DNA of 64,000 nt. Origin: Microbacterium halotolerans. GTDB taxonomy: Bacteria; Actinomycetota; Actinomycetes; Actinomycetales; Microbacteriaceae. The notes below the pieces were generated by a model. That model was given only the letters and a program-made list of their open reading frames with translations. It was not told where the DNA came from and made no database searches. Below are positions 8,105 through 14,858 of this stretch, piece by piece. The stretch is taken from assembly GCF_003569805.1 (NCBI RefSeq), contig NZ_KZ984051.1, forward strand, positions 1,405,606 through 1,469,605. Direction: 5' to 3'. Within the stretch, counting starts at the first letter, position 1; each line of letters starts with the position of its first letter. Position numbers and translations under genes: made by a program.

Positions 8105-8149
8105 AGAAGGTCGGCTCAGCTGTCCGAGTGAACTGCCTGCCGACCTTCT
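8105..8149. repeat. structured 97-bp tandem repeat, unit 2 hairpin
   Basis: Outer stem AGAAGGTCGGC / GCCGACCTTCT (8105-8115, 8139-8149). The inner stem GTCC / GAAC (8122-8125, 8130-8133) has one mismatch. The linker to unit 3 is also homologous to the linker between units 1 and 2 (shared AAGCATA..CGCCG). Confidence 0.75.
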
Positions 8150-8201
8150 CCGTGAAGCATACCGCCGCGCATCGTTGGCGTCCACGGCACGGGGGACAGA
8201 G

Positions 8202-8246
8202 CGAAGGTCGGCTCAGCTGTGCTTCTGCACTGCCTGCCGACCTTCG
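8202..8246. repeat. structured 97-bp tandem repeat, unit 3 hairpin
   Basis: Outer stem CGAAGGTCGGC / GCCGACCTTCG and inner stem GTGC / GCAC (8219-8222, 8227-8230) with a TTCT loop. Relative to units 1 and 2, the outermost pair and one inner pair have changed on both sides, keeping the pairing. The 7967-8363 stretch has no credible protein gene. Confidence 0.75.
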
Positions 8247-8286
8247 AGGACAGTCTACCCGTCGAGCTGACGGTGGCGAGATGCTC

Positions 8287-8320
8287 GCCCCGGCGCTCTC
8301 CTACGGGAGGGCGCCGGGGC
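8287..8320. terminator. GC-rich hairpin after the 97-bp repeats
   Basis: GCCCCGGCGC (8287-8296) pairs with GCGCCGGGGC (8311-8320). It is nearly identical to hairpins at 4768 and 11115. It would end a rightward transcript crossing the tandem repeats and a leftward one from the DUF2510 gene. Confidence 0.65.
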
Positions 8321-8363
8321 GCCTTCGTCGTGCAGGAGCGCGGCGTGCCGAATCGCTCGGAGC

Positions 8364-9023
8364 CTAGTATCCGACGGTCGACGCTCCGTGTTCTGCCTGC
8401 TCTTGCGTGAAACCATCGAACACCAGTTGATCGATGAGCCCTTGTCGTGAGAACTCCATCAGATCGATGTAGGACTCTGCTTTCTCAGCAGCTTCCTTGT
8501 TCCAGTCGGGAGCCACGTTGTCGACCGCGAACGTTGCTTCCTCAGTCGTGAAACCATCGAACTCAAGCTGTTCGATCAGTCCATCGCGTGAGAATCCCAT
8601 GAGATCGAGGTACGTCTCTGCTTTCCCGACAGCGTTTTCCTGCCCAACTGTGAGTGATGGCTTCTCTGGCTCAGGCTCGGGTTCTTCCGGTTCCGGCTCT
8701 TCTGCTTCATCCTGTGCTGCGGGCTCGTCGTTGGGCTCCTGAGTGGGTTCCTGCGTAGGTTCATCGGTCTGCGAAGCGGCCGGTGTTGCATCGTCGTCTG
8801 GATCATCTCCCAGACCGAGCGCGCCCCCGATCCCACCCAGGACGATGACGCCACCGATGATGCTCAGCGTGATCCAGAGTCCTTTGCGGGACTTCTTCGG
8901 CTGTTCCGGTGAACCGGCCGCATCCGTTGCTGGTTCGAGCCATTTCGAGCCGTCCCAGTAGCGGTTTTCGCCGTTCGCATGCGGCGCGGGGTACCACCCA
9001 GGTGTGGGCTGCTGATCGGTCAT
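8364..9023 (-). CDS. DUF2510 membrane protein with Ltp-type repeats
   Basis: The 219-residue protein starts with a DUF2510 domain (PGWYPAP...RYWDGSKW, residues 8-30). One membrane helix follows (about 48-70), then an acidic Pro/Glu/Thr linker and two roughly 45-residue repeats with SRxGLIxQLxFDGFTxEEA, the host-surface Ltp repeat. Ltp of streptococcal phage TP-J34 is a superinfection-exclusion lipoprotein; here a membrane helix replaces the lipobox. An exclusion role is inferred from family and context only, since such fusions are also common core actinobacterial proteins. AAGGAAG before the ATG at 9023 supports the start. Confidence 0.8.
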   Translation of the reverse strand: MTDQQPTPGWYPAPHANGENRYWDGSKWLEPATDAAGSPEQPKKSRKGLWITLSIIGGVIVLGGIGGALGLGDDPDDDATPAASQTDEPTQEPTQEPNDEPAAQDEAEEPEPEEPEPEPEKPSLTVGQENAVGKAETYLDLMGFSRDGLIEQLEFDGFTTEEATFAVDNVAPDWNKEAAEKAESYIDLMEFSRQGLIDQLVFDGFTQEQAEHGASTVGY

Positions 9024-9233
9024 GTCTGATACTTCCTTGCTGCGGCTCATGGAGGTTGGGAGATATGTGCATCTTGATATATGACCGCGAGCGTAGCCCA
9101 GTGGCTCGACTGCTCCAGACCAGGAAGCGTGAAGTTTCACTAGTCGTTGCTGATTCGATACCGATGCTCGCTCTCCGGCCGCCATCGATATTTGCGTGCA
9201 CTGGTGCTCGCCAAATTATGTCCAGCTGATCTT

Positions 9234-9265
9234 GCGCCCCTTCTGGCTTCGGCTGGGAGGGGCGC
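9234..9265 (+). terminator. island terminator hairpin, copy 2
   Basis: GCGCCCCT (9234-9241) pairs with AGGGGCGC (9258-9265). It is almost identical to 12855-12886 including the loop. No plus-strand gene precedes it; 9024-9233 holds only the promoter side of the minus-strand DUF2510 gene, so it may be left from a deleted gene. Confidence 0.6.
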
Positions 9266-9288
9266 TCATCGTCGTGTACAACGGACGT

Positions 9289-9750
9289 ATGGAGATCGCA
9301 GCGTTTGTAGTCGCTGTCGTCGCGGCTGGTGCCGCCACCGTCATGGCGTTCCTGGCTCACGGAGCGAACAAGCGCGCGCAAGAGGCGTTGGACCACGAGA
9401 GAAGGCTGGACGAGCGTCATCGCGAGTTCCGAGATGTGAGCTGGCACGGGAAGCTCGCCAGAGGGGATGGACGCCAGCCGGAGTTCCGACTTAAGAACAC
9501 TGGTTTGACGGAGGCTCAGGATGTCGTTCTGCTGATCGTGCTACTCCGCGATGGCACGGTCCGCGCAGATTTCCCGCGGGTAGGTGCGGGTGAGGTTGTG
9601 CGTGTCTCGCTTGTCGGTAAGGGGACCGAATTGGCTCTCGAGGAGCAGCTGCACGACGGGGAGTCGCCATATAGGGTCCACTGGGCAAGCCCGAAGGGAC
9701 ACGTTGACGATCGCCGATTCGACGGAACGTCCTACTTCGGGGAGGCATAG
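9289..9750 (+). CDS. small single-pass membrane protein, unknown function
   Basis: The 153-residue protein has one N-terminal membrane helix (about residues 4-24), a charged coiled segment (KRAQEALDHERRLDERHREF) and a beta-rich cytoplasmic end. TACAAC (9277-9282) followed by 6 bases and the ATG suggests a leaderless start. I do not recognise a family; short membrane-plus-beta proteins of this layout are common in actinobacterial accessory DNA. Confidence 0.6.
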   Translation: MEIAAFVVAVVAAGAATVMAFLAHGANKRAQEALDHERRLDERHREFRDVSWHGKLARGDGRQPEFRLKNTGLTEAQDVVLLIVLLRDGTVRADFPRVGAGEVVRVSLVGKGTELALEEQLHDGESPYRVHWASPKGHVDDRRFDGTSYFGEA

Positions 9751-9788
9751 ATTCACTTGTCGTAGTCGAGGCTCGGGTCACCTCGGAG

Positions 9789-9896
9789 CTACCGCCAGTC
9801 GTCGAGCTCGATGATCCCTTCACCGTCCCCGGGGTGCTCACCGGCCGGCCATTCGATCCGGTACCCGCACTCCCGGCACTCGTCGCCCTCGACTGG
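9789..9896 (-). pseudogene. 3' fragment of a small CxxC phage-type gene, copy 1
   Basis: On the minus strand this encodes EGDECRECGYRIEWPAGEHP and ends GIIELDDWR-stop at 9789. The upstream part is replaced by the truncated IS. About 100 bp of it is roughly 85% identical to 14069-14170, which encodes ECWECGYRLEWPSGEHP. The CxxC pair suggests metal binding. Confidence 0.55.
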
Positions 9897-11034
9897 CTGG
9901 TCCCGGGACAACGCCCGCAGGCGCCTGACCGATGCGGCCAAACCCGGGCCCCGGCCAGTGGCCGGGCGGAAAACGAGGGGCAGGAAGTTCTCGTATGACA
10001 CGACGAAGGTCCTGCAGCGCGTCTGGGCGTTCAGCGGCGGGCAGCGCGGGAAGTATCTGGCCGTGTCGATGCCCTCGCTGGTGGAGGCGCTGGAGCGACA
10101 CGGGGAGCTCATCCCCGGCCAGCGTCGTTACAGCCCCGAGGTCCGCGCAGAGCTGCTGTCGATGTCGGCGGCGACGATCGACCGTTACCTCGCCCCGGCG
10201 AGGGAGAAGGACCCTCTGTGCGGGCTGTCCGCGACGAAGCCGTCACCGCTGCTGCGGTCGTCGATCACGGTCCGAAAGGCCGGGGACGAGGTCGAGCAGA
10301 CGCCGGGGTTCTTCGAGGGCGACACCGTCGCGCACTGCGGGCCGACGCTAAAGGGCGAGTTCTGCCGGACGCTGAACCTCACCGGCATGCACACCGGGTG
10401 GGTGTTCACCCGGTCGGTCCGCAACAACGCTCATCTGCATATCCTCGCCTCGCTCGGCGAGGCTCTCGAGCAGATCCCCTTCGAGGTCACCGGGCTCGAC
10501 TTCGACAACGGTTCGGAGTTCATCAACCACGACGTGATCGACTGGGCCGCGGGACGGAAGATCTTCTTCACTCGCTCGCGTCCTTACCGGAAGAATGATC
10601 AGGCCACGATCGAATCAAAGAACGACCATCTCGTCCGCCGGAACGCGTTCCACTGGCGTTACGACACCGCTGATGCGCTGATGGTGTTGAACCGGCTCTG
10701 GCCGGTCGTGAATGACAGGATGAATTTCCTCACCCCGACGAAGAAGCCCATTGGGCGGAAGACGAGCCCGACAGGGCACAGAACGCGCGTCTACGACGCC
10801 CCGCGCACCCCGTTCGACAGGCTCCTGAACGCAGGCGTCCTGTCTCCCGCGCAGGAGCGAGAACTGATCGCTTACCGCGACGAGTTGAACCCGGCCGAGG
10901 TCGCTCGGCGGATCCAATCCATCCAGGACCGGCTCACCGCGATCGCCAAACGCGCGACGCTGGATCTCGAGGCATCACTCCTCACACCAGTGCCCGACAC
11001 AGCGAGGGGCATCAAGATCCGGCGCGCGGGTTGA
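9892..11034 (+). pseudogene. 5'-truncated IS transposase with integrase (rve) core
   Basis: From TGWSRDNARRRL onward the translation follows a DDE integrase-type transposase: a DNA-binding start, the catalytic Asp in GFFEGDTVAHCG, then DFDNGSEF and the Glu in QATIESKN, and a long C-terminal part. Family members usually have about 30 more N-terminal residues before TGxSRDNARR; here that position is occupied by antisense of a phage gene fragment. The frame opens at 9811 (ATG), so a fused product could still be made, but the left IS end is lost. Assignment to a named IS family is not attempted. Confidence 0.7.
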
Positions 11035-11039
11035 CCACC

Positions 11040-11105
11040 ACTTCGCGGACACTCCTATCTGAGGCACCGTCACACTTCACGGGCAATCTGACATGAGGCA
11101 CCTCG
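11040..11105. repeat. right end of the IS with short repeats
   Basis: TGAGGCACC occurs twice, at 11060-11068 and 11094-11102, each followed by a CACTTC-like stretch. This looks like transposase binding sites at the right IS terminus. No matching left terminus is found near 9892, consistent with truncation. Confidence 0.5.
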
Positions 11106-11114
11106 GGCACTTCA

Positions 11115-11146
11115 CCCCGGCGCTCTCCTGCGGGAGGGCGCCGGGG
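11115..11146. terminator. GC-rich hairpin terminator
   Basis: CCCCGGCGC (11115-11123) pairs with GCGCCGGGG (11138-11146), followed by CGCTTTCG. This is the third copy of the hairpin seen at 4768 and 8287. Confidence 0.6.
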
Positions 11147-11167
11147 CGCTTTCGTGTTGATTCTAGC

Positions 11168-11196
11168 TTGTGCAATGCATCATAGTGATGTAGAAT
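11168..11196 (+). promoter_or_regulatory. promoter with palindrome in the spacer
   Basis: TTGTGC (11168-11173) and TAGAAT (11191-11196) are spaced by exactly 17. The spacer contains CATCA-TAG-TGATG (11178-11190), a likely operator. The stretch is unusually A+T-rich for this genome. It drives the 33-residue peptide at 11223. Confidence 0.7.
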
Positions 11197-11222
11197 AGAG
11201 CTATAACAACAGAGAGGAGGAA

Positions 11223-11324
11223 ATGGGCAAGAAGAAGCGGAACGCGCAGATCGCATCGCTCGGAACCCTGATGTTGGGAATCGCAGCACTGATCACCGCG
11301 ATCGGGTCGCTCTTCAAGAACTGA
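11223..11324 (+). CDS. 33-residue basic membrane peptide
   Basis: The peptide starts MGKKKRNAQ, has one hydrophobic helix (about residues 12-30) and ends FKN. The ribosome site GAGAGGAGG is near ideal. It forms a closed unit with its own promoter, operator-like palindrome and a 13-bp terminator stem. Size and layout resemble type I toxins and holin-like peptides, but there is no sequence match I can claim. An antisense RNA is not evident by eye. Confidence 0.65.
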   Translation: MGKKKRNAQIASLGTLMLGIAALITAIGSLFKN

Positions 11325-11328
11325 AAAC

Positions 11329-11361
11329 GGGGCCGGAGATAGTGGAAGTATCTCCGGCCCC
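11329..11361 (+). terminator. strong terminator of the 33-residue peptide unit
   Basis: GGGGCCGGAGATA (11329-11341) pairs perfectly with TATCTCCGGCCCC (11349-11361) across a 7-base loop, starting 5 bases after the stop codon. Confidence 0.8.
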
Positions 11362-11385
11362 TACCGCCCACTTTCACACACCATC

Positions 11386-11538
11386 ATGAGAACCGCACTC
11401 ACTATCGCCGCCGCTGCCGCGGCAGTGTTCGTCGCCGTCCGCACGATCGGAGACGACACGTTCACAGGGATCATGGCGTTCGGCGCGGCCGGGCTCGCGC
11501 TGGCGTCGCTCGCGTTCGGACGGGAGGACGCCGAATGA
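11386..11538 (+). CDS. 50-residue Ala-rich membrane peptide
   Basis: Starts MRTALTIAAAAAAVFVAV and carries two short hydrophobic segments separated by GDDTFTG. Its stop overlaps the next ATG (ATGA at 11535-11538), so it is probably co-translated with the helix-turn-helix gene. No Shine-Dalgarno is clear. No family recognised; small phage and plasmid genomes often carry such proteins. Confidence 0.5.
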   Translation: MRTALTIAAAAAAVFVAVRTIGDDTFTGIMAFGAAGLALASLAFGREDAE

Positions 11539-11711
11539 CCGCCTACCTGTCACGCAAGCAAGTCGCCGAGCGCATCGGCGTCGCACAGACCACGTTGAGC
11601 CGCTACAAGCTCCCCGACCCTGACGCGACGATCGGAGACATACGCGGGTGGCTCCCCGAGACGATCGACACCTGGAACGCCGGACGCCCGGGAAGTGGCA
11701 ACTGGAAGTGA
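11535..11711 (+). CDS. 58-residue helix-turn-helix protein
   Basis: The sequence YLSRKQVAERIGVAQTTLSR is a clear helix-turn-helix, followed by a short LPDPDATIGDIRGW segment. This is the form of small phage/plasmid DNA-binding proteins that read an AlpA-like site. Coupled to the upstream membrane peptide by ATGA. Candidate regulator of the island; targets unknown. Confidence 0.65.
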   Translation: MTAYLSRKQVAERIGVAQTTLSRYKLPDPDATIGDIRGWLPETIDTWNAGRPGSGNWK

Positions 11712-11759
11712 CCCCGGCGCTCGTTGGCGTATACGCGAGAACGTGGAACAATCGCCATC

Positions 11760-11999
11760 GTGCTCATGTTCCCCTCCATGAAGGCAAGCAAGCTGCAGAA
11801 GCTGCTTGAGCGGGAACTGGGCTACTGGGTGGACTCGACACGCGGGTCGCACAAGAAGATGAAGTCCAACGACTACCCAACGTTGACCTTCTCGTTCCAT
11901 AATGGCGTCGAGGTGCCGAAGGGGCTCGTTCGTAAGACTCTCCTCAAGGACGTCGGTCTGACAGAGGATGAAGCTGCACGGTTACTAGGGATAGGGTGA
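11760..11999 (+). CDS. hicA: HicA-type mRNA interferase toxin
   Basis: The residues KASKLQKLLERELGYW, RGSHKKMKSN and EVPKGLVRKTLLKDVGL follow the HicA double-stranded-RNA-binding fold. The catalytic His is in GSHKK. HicA cleaves mRNA in the ribosome-bound state and is neutralised by HicB. The GTG at 11760 follows AACAAT with a TG extension by 7 bases; ATGs at 11766 and 11778 are alternatives, the last giving the usual MKxSKL start. The antitoxin begins 4 bases after the stop. Confidence 0.8.
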   Translation: MLMFPSMKASKLQKLLERELGYWVDSTRGSHKKMKSNDYPTLTFSFHNGVEVPKGLVRKTLLKDVGLTEDEAARLLGIG

Positions 12000-12003
12000 G
12001 CAG

Positions 12004-12357
12004 ATGCGACAGATCGCAGTGACCTACCACCATGAAGATGGGGCGTGGTGGGCGGAAGCCCCGACTGCTCCGGGGTTCAGCGCATTGGCTACCACGCGTG
12101 ATGAACTCGACCGTATGGTGCGCGAAGGGCTCGAGTTCCACTTCGATGGCGAGCCAGTCGGTGTGCTCCGGTACGACGAGACTGGTGCAGCGCTCGACGC
12201 CCGAGCTGCTTTCGCGCCCAGTCTGAGACTCGACCGGAGCTGGTGGACCATAACGGAGTCCGACGCCGTCGCGCGCGCAGAGTCACAACCTCAGCTCGTG
12301 TCCCGTTCTCGATCCGTCTCTATCTCGAAGTCAGCGACCACGGGGGCCTCCGCGTGA
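12004..12357 (+). CDS. hicB: HicB-type antitoxin
   Basis: The 117-residue protein contains the HicB core VTYHHEDGAWWAEAPTAPGF and an EL...VREGLEFHF helix. No C-terminal ribbon-helix-helix or HTH is obvious in its Ser-rich tail, so DNA binding is uncertain. Follows hicA by 4 bases. Its TGA overlaps the GTG of the following DUF6941-like gene (GTGA), making a three-gene unit. Confidence 0.78.
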   Translation: MRQIAVTYHHEDGAWWAEAPTAPGFSALATTRDELDRMVREGLEFHFDGEPVGVLRYDETGAALDARAAFAPSLRLDRSWWTITESDAVARAESQPQLVSRSRSVSISKSATTGASA

Positions 12358-12845
12358 GTGAGGTGGCAGCAGCGTCGGACATCTCGGTGGTCATGGCTGA
12401 CTTTGCCAACACGGACCAGGGGGGAAAGCTCAACGTGGTCGGTGGGAACGTTCGTGTCCTCGGCTATGAACCGATGCAGGGGGTCACATCGCGATTTGCG
12501 ATTGCGATCACCATCACCGCCCCCGCGAGTGTCTTGCCTACGGACCTCGCCATCGAAGCAGCGCTCACCAGTGGCGGCGAGGTCGTCGAATTGCCCGGAC
12601 CGGCCGAGCCACAGGCCGTTCGCGTCGCTCAGACTGCGAATCTGGCCAGCAACAGCACTGCGCCACAGCCCATCCGTGACCATCTAGGGGCGAGCCACAC
12701 CATTGTCCTGGATTTTTCGGCAGGTCTCCCGCTAACTCCGGGAGGTGAGTACAGCTGGCGTGTTCAGATCGACGGGGACCGTGAGCACGAGGTCAACTAT
12801 CGTTTTGCAGTCTTAGGTCCACCCGCGCCACCTGTATTCGGCTGA
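12354..12845 (+). CDS. DUF6941-like protein coupled to hicAB
   Basis: The 163-residue protein contains MADFANTDQGGKLNVVGGNV, the ADxAxxxDGKLxxxGG opening of the DUF6941 family. A beta-rich immunoglobulin-like body and a GGEYSWRVQIDG end follow. The function of the family is unknown. The GTG at 12354 is chosen for its overlap with the hicB stop; an ATG at 12393 is the alternative. A terminator follows at 12855. Confidence 0.65.
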   Translation: MSEVAAASDISVVMADFANTDQGGKLNVVGGNVRVLGYEPMQGVTSRFAIAITITAPASVLPTDLAIEAALTSGGEVVELPGPAEPQAVRVAQTANLASNSTAPQPIRDHLGASHTIVLDFSAGLPLTPGGEYSWRVQIDGDREHEVNYRFAVLGPPAPPVFG

Positions 12846-12854
12846 AATGAACTT

Positions 12855-12886
12855 GCGCCCCTTCTGGCTTTGGCTGGGAGGGGCGC
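12855..12886 (+). terminator. island terminator hairpin, copy 3
   Basis: GCGCCCCT (12855-12862) pairs with AGGGGCGC (12879-12886), followed by TTTC. It closes the hicAB-DUF6941 unit. The region 12887-13086 shows no gene. Confidence 0.75.
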
Positions 12887-13098
12887 TTTCCTCGTTGCGT
12901 GCCGGAACGTCGCGTCGGCACCGCCGTTGCACGCATTGCCCGCACCATTATGACCCGACCTGAGCAAGCTATCCGCCGTCCTCCGCGAGAACCAAGGTCT
13001 GCCACTAGAGAGTCGGGGCCGAGTCCAGCTGCCCAGTCGCGCCGAGACCCCAGATCGGTCTGCTCCTCACCGTCCGCAACAGCTCGTACGATGAACGC

Positions 13099-13988
13099 AT
13101 GACAGACCCACTAAACGCGATCGCATCGCTTGCGTCCGCCGGAAATGCGACGGACCCCGTAGCGGCCGAGGCAGCGAAGGTCGGGGGGACGCTCTGGTCG
13201 AATCTCCTCGGCCCGGCGACGAAGGCGTACGGCGCACACTTCGGAGCCCGGGTAGAGCTGTGGTCTAGAAACGATCTCGCGCAACGTGTGCTCAATCGCG
13301 CTGCCAAGAAGACCGACATGACGAAGCCGGGGACTGTGCCGCCCAGAGTTGCATCAGATGTCTTCGATAAGGCTCAGTGGGCGGACGACGAGTTCGTTGC
13401 GGAGTACCTCAGCGGTGTGTTGGCGTCATCGCGGACGCCGGACGCCGGACGCCGGACGTCGCTGACGACAGGGGTGTCACTTGGACGGCGCTCGTGGGCC
13501 GGCTGTCCGCAGACCAGTTGCGTCTTCACTACATCATCTTCCAAGAGTTCCGCCGCTTGGCAGCAGGCATCGAGTTCGAAGCGCTGACCGACGTGCTCAA
13601 CTGGCCCCTCGTGTTTCGTCAGTATGACCTGATGGACGCGATGGGGCTCGACCGGGAAACTGCGAGCATTCATCGCGTTCTGGAAGCCGCATACGGTTTG
13701 GTCGCGGAGGGTATTTTGGAGGCGAATCTATCCCACGGTTCGGCTGACTACATGGAGAGGACAAAACAGAAGAGGTATCACTTTCCGGGTGGAGTAGGCG
13801 ACTACCTCGTGCTCCGCGTCACGACCCGAGGGGCAACGTTATTCCTGCATGCTCATGGTCAAGGCACGGCCTGGGCCACGGCGATTCTTGACGCGGACAT
13901 TCAATTGACAATCGACTGGCCCGATGGGCATGAGGTCCCCGCCGTCCCGGTTCAGTGGCTATCGGATTTCGAGAAGCCTCAGCAGTAG
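13099..13988 (+). pseudogene. Abi-alpha (DUF4393)-like gene, out of frame at a heptanucleotide repeat
   Basis: The first part (MTDPLNAIASLASAGNATD... to SGVLASSR) and the second part (DDRGVTWTALVGRLSADQLR to the stop at 13986) are in different frames and join at the GGACGCC repeat (13433-13460). Together they resemble DUF4393/Abi-alpha proteins, a family linked to abortive infection. Removing 14 bp or adding 7 bp restores one 291- or 299-codon gene. TACGAT (13087-13092) plus 6 bases before the ATG indicates a leaderless start. It could be a dead gene, or a reversible off state. Confidence 0.6.
13433..13460. repeat. heptanucleotide tandem repeat GGACGCC x4
   Basis: Three perfect units and a fourth with one change (GGACGTC) lie inside the Abi-alpha-like gene exactly where the frame breaks. 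Seven-base units change frame with each gain or loss. Confidence 0.9.
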
Positions 13989-14064
13989 GTGCCCCTTTGT
14001 CAGGCTGGCGCACGCTCTCGAGTCACCCGGCTTTTCTCGTCGGTTTCCTGTGCTGAGCATGTCG

Positions 14065-14271
14065 TCAGCGCCAGTCATCGAGGTCGACGATCCCCTCACC
14101 GTCACCAGGATGCTCACCACTGGGCCATTCGAGCCGGTACCCGCACTCCCAGCACTCGTCGCCCTCACCCTCGGGATCCGGATCGATGGACTGGGCTGAC
14201 GATGTGCGTGTTCTCAGCGTCGTCAAGTACACGTACTGCATGACAACAAATGAACCGCCTGTCGTCTTCAC
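14065..14271 (-). CDS. small CxxC protein, copy 2
   Basis: A 68-codon frame whose latter part reads EGDECWECGYRLEWPSGEHP...GIVDLDDWR, the fuller version of the fragment at 9789. The start part (MKTTGGSFVV...) overlaps the opposite-strand helix-turn-helix gene at 14240 and is probably not native, so this too may be a fragment. Family unknown; the CxxC motif suggests a zinc knuckle. Confidence 0.4.
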   Translation of the reverse strand: MKTTGGSFVVMQYVYLTTLRTRTSSAQSIDPDPEGEGDECWECGYRLEWPSGEHPGDGEGIVDLDDWR

Positions 14272-14509
14272 GCTGCAGCAGGTGGCTGAGATCCTTCAAC
14301 TCTCGTACGACCTCGTGCGCGACAAGGTGTACGCCGGCGCGTGGCCGCACGTGAAGTTCTCCGAGCGGAACCGGCGCATGACACAGGAGCAGATCGAACG
14401 CCTGATCGAGACGGTCACGCATGAGCCAACGGACTCGGCTCTCACATCCCGGTCAGCTGCGCATCAGCGGACGAAGAGCGTGCAAGCCATGCTGCGCGCA
14501 ATTTCTTGA
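14240..14509 (+). CDS. helix-turn-helix (excisionase-type) protein
   Basis: The 89-residue protein VVFTLQQVAEILQLSYDLVRDKVYAGAWPH has the MerR/excisionase wing form with the expected aromatic AWPHVKF and a basic NRRMTQEQIERL helix. The ATG at 14240 (MTTNEPP) is chosen over one at 14186 because the family starts there. It may be a regulator or second directionality factor of element B. Confidence 0.65.
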   Translation: MTTNEPPVVFTLQQVAEILQLSYDLVRDKVYAGAWPHVKFSERNRRMTQEQIERLIETVTHEPTDSALTSRSAAHQRTKSVQAMLRAIS

Positions 14510-14612
14510 AGACACCCCACGTCGGTTTGCACCCGGCGCAAGCTGGGATGTCGGTGGTCGATGGGATGATGGCCGCGCTCGGGAGGGTCTCGGGCGGGAG
14601 AGGAACGACGAG

Positions 14613-14792
14613 ATGGCTGACCGGTCAAGCACGGGCGCGGCGCTCTACGCCGCGATCGCTGACGAGCTCGCATCAATCCAGAAGTCGAACATGGTGCCTT
14701 CGGCACGGGTTGCATGCGTTCGGGAGCTTGCTCTTGCGTATCGCTACGTCAGTGGTGGTGCGCAGCCCGGCAACGGAATTGTTGACAAGTAG
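14613..14792 (+). CDS. 59-residue hypothetical protein
   Basis: Starts MADRSSTGAALYAAIADEL and is mostly helical, ending GNGIVDK. GAGAGGA 8 bases before the ATG supports translation, and a good terminator follows 10 bases after the stop. Family not recognised. Confidence 0.5.
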   Translation: MADRSSTGAALYAAIADELASIQKSNMVPSARVACVRELALAYRYVSGGAQPGNGIVDK

Positions 14793-14802
14793 GTTTCTGT
14801 GC

Positions 14803-14841
14803 AGAAGCCCCGGTTGCCTCTCTCGGAGGGTCGGGGCTTCT
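14803..14841 (+). terminator. terminator after the 59-residue protein
   Basis: AGAAGCCCCG (14803-14812) pairs perfectly with CGGGGCTTCT (14832-14841). Confidence 0.75.
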
Positions 14842-14858
14842 GTCTGGGCGCGGTCTGT

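Noticed and set aside
8008..8246. Tandem repeats as a CRISPR array
   Set aside because: Only three units; the 97-bp period includes homologous linkers rather than unique spacers; no cas genes.
8364..9023. DUF2510-Ltp protein as a true lipoprotein
   Set aside because: No lipobox cysteine is present; the anchor is a membrane helix after the DUF2510 domain.
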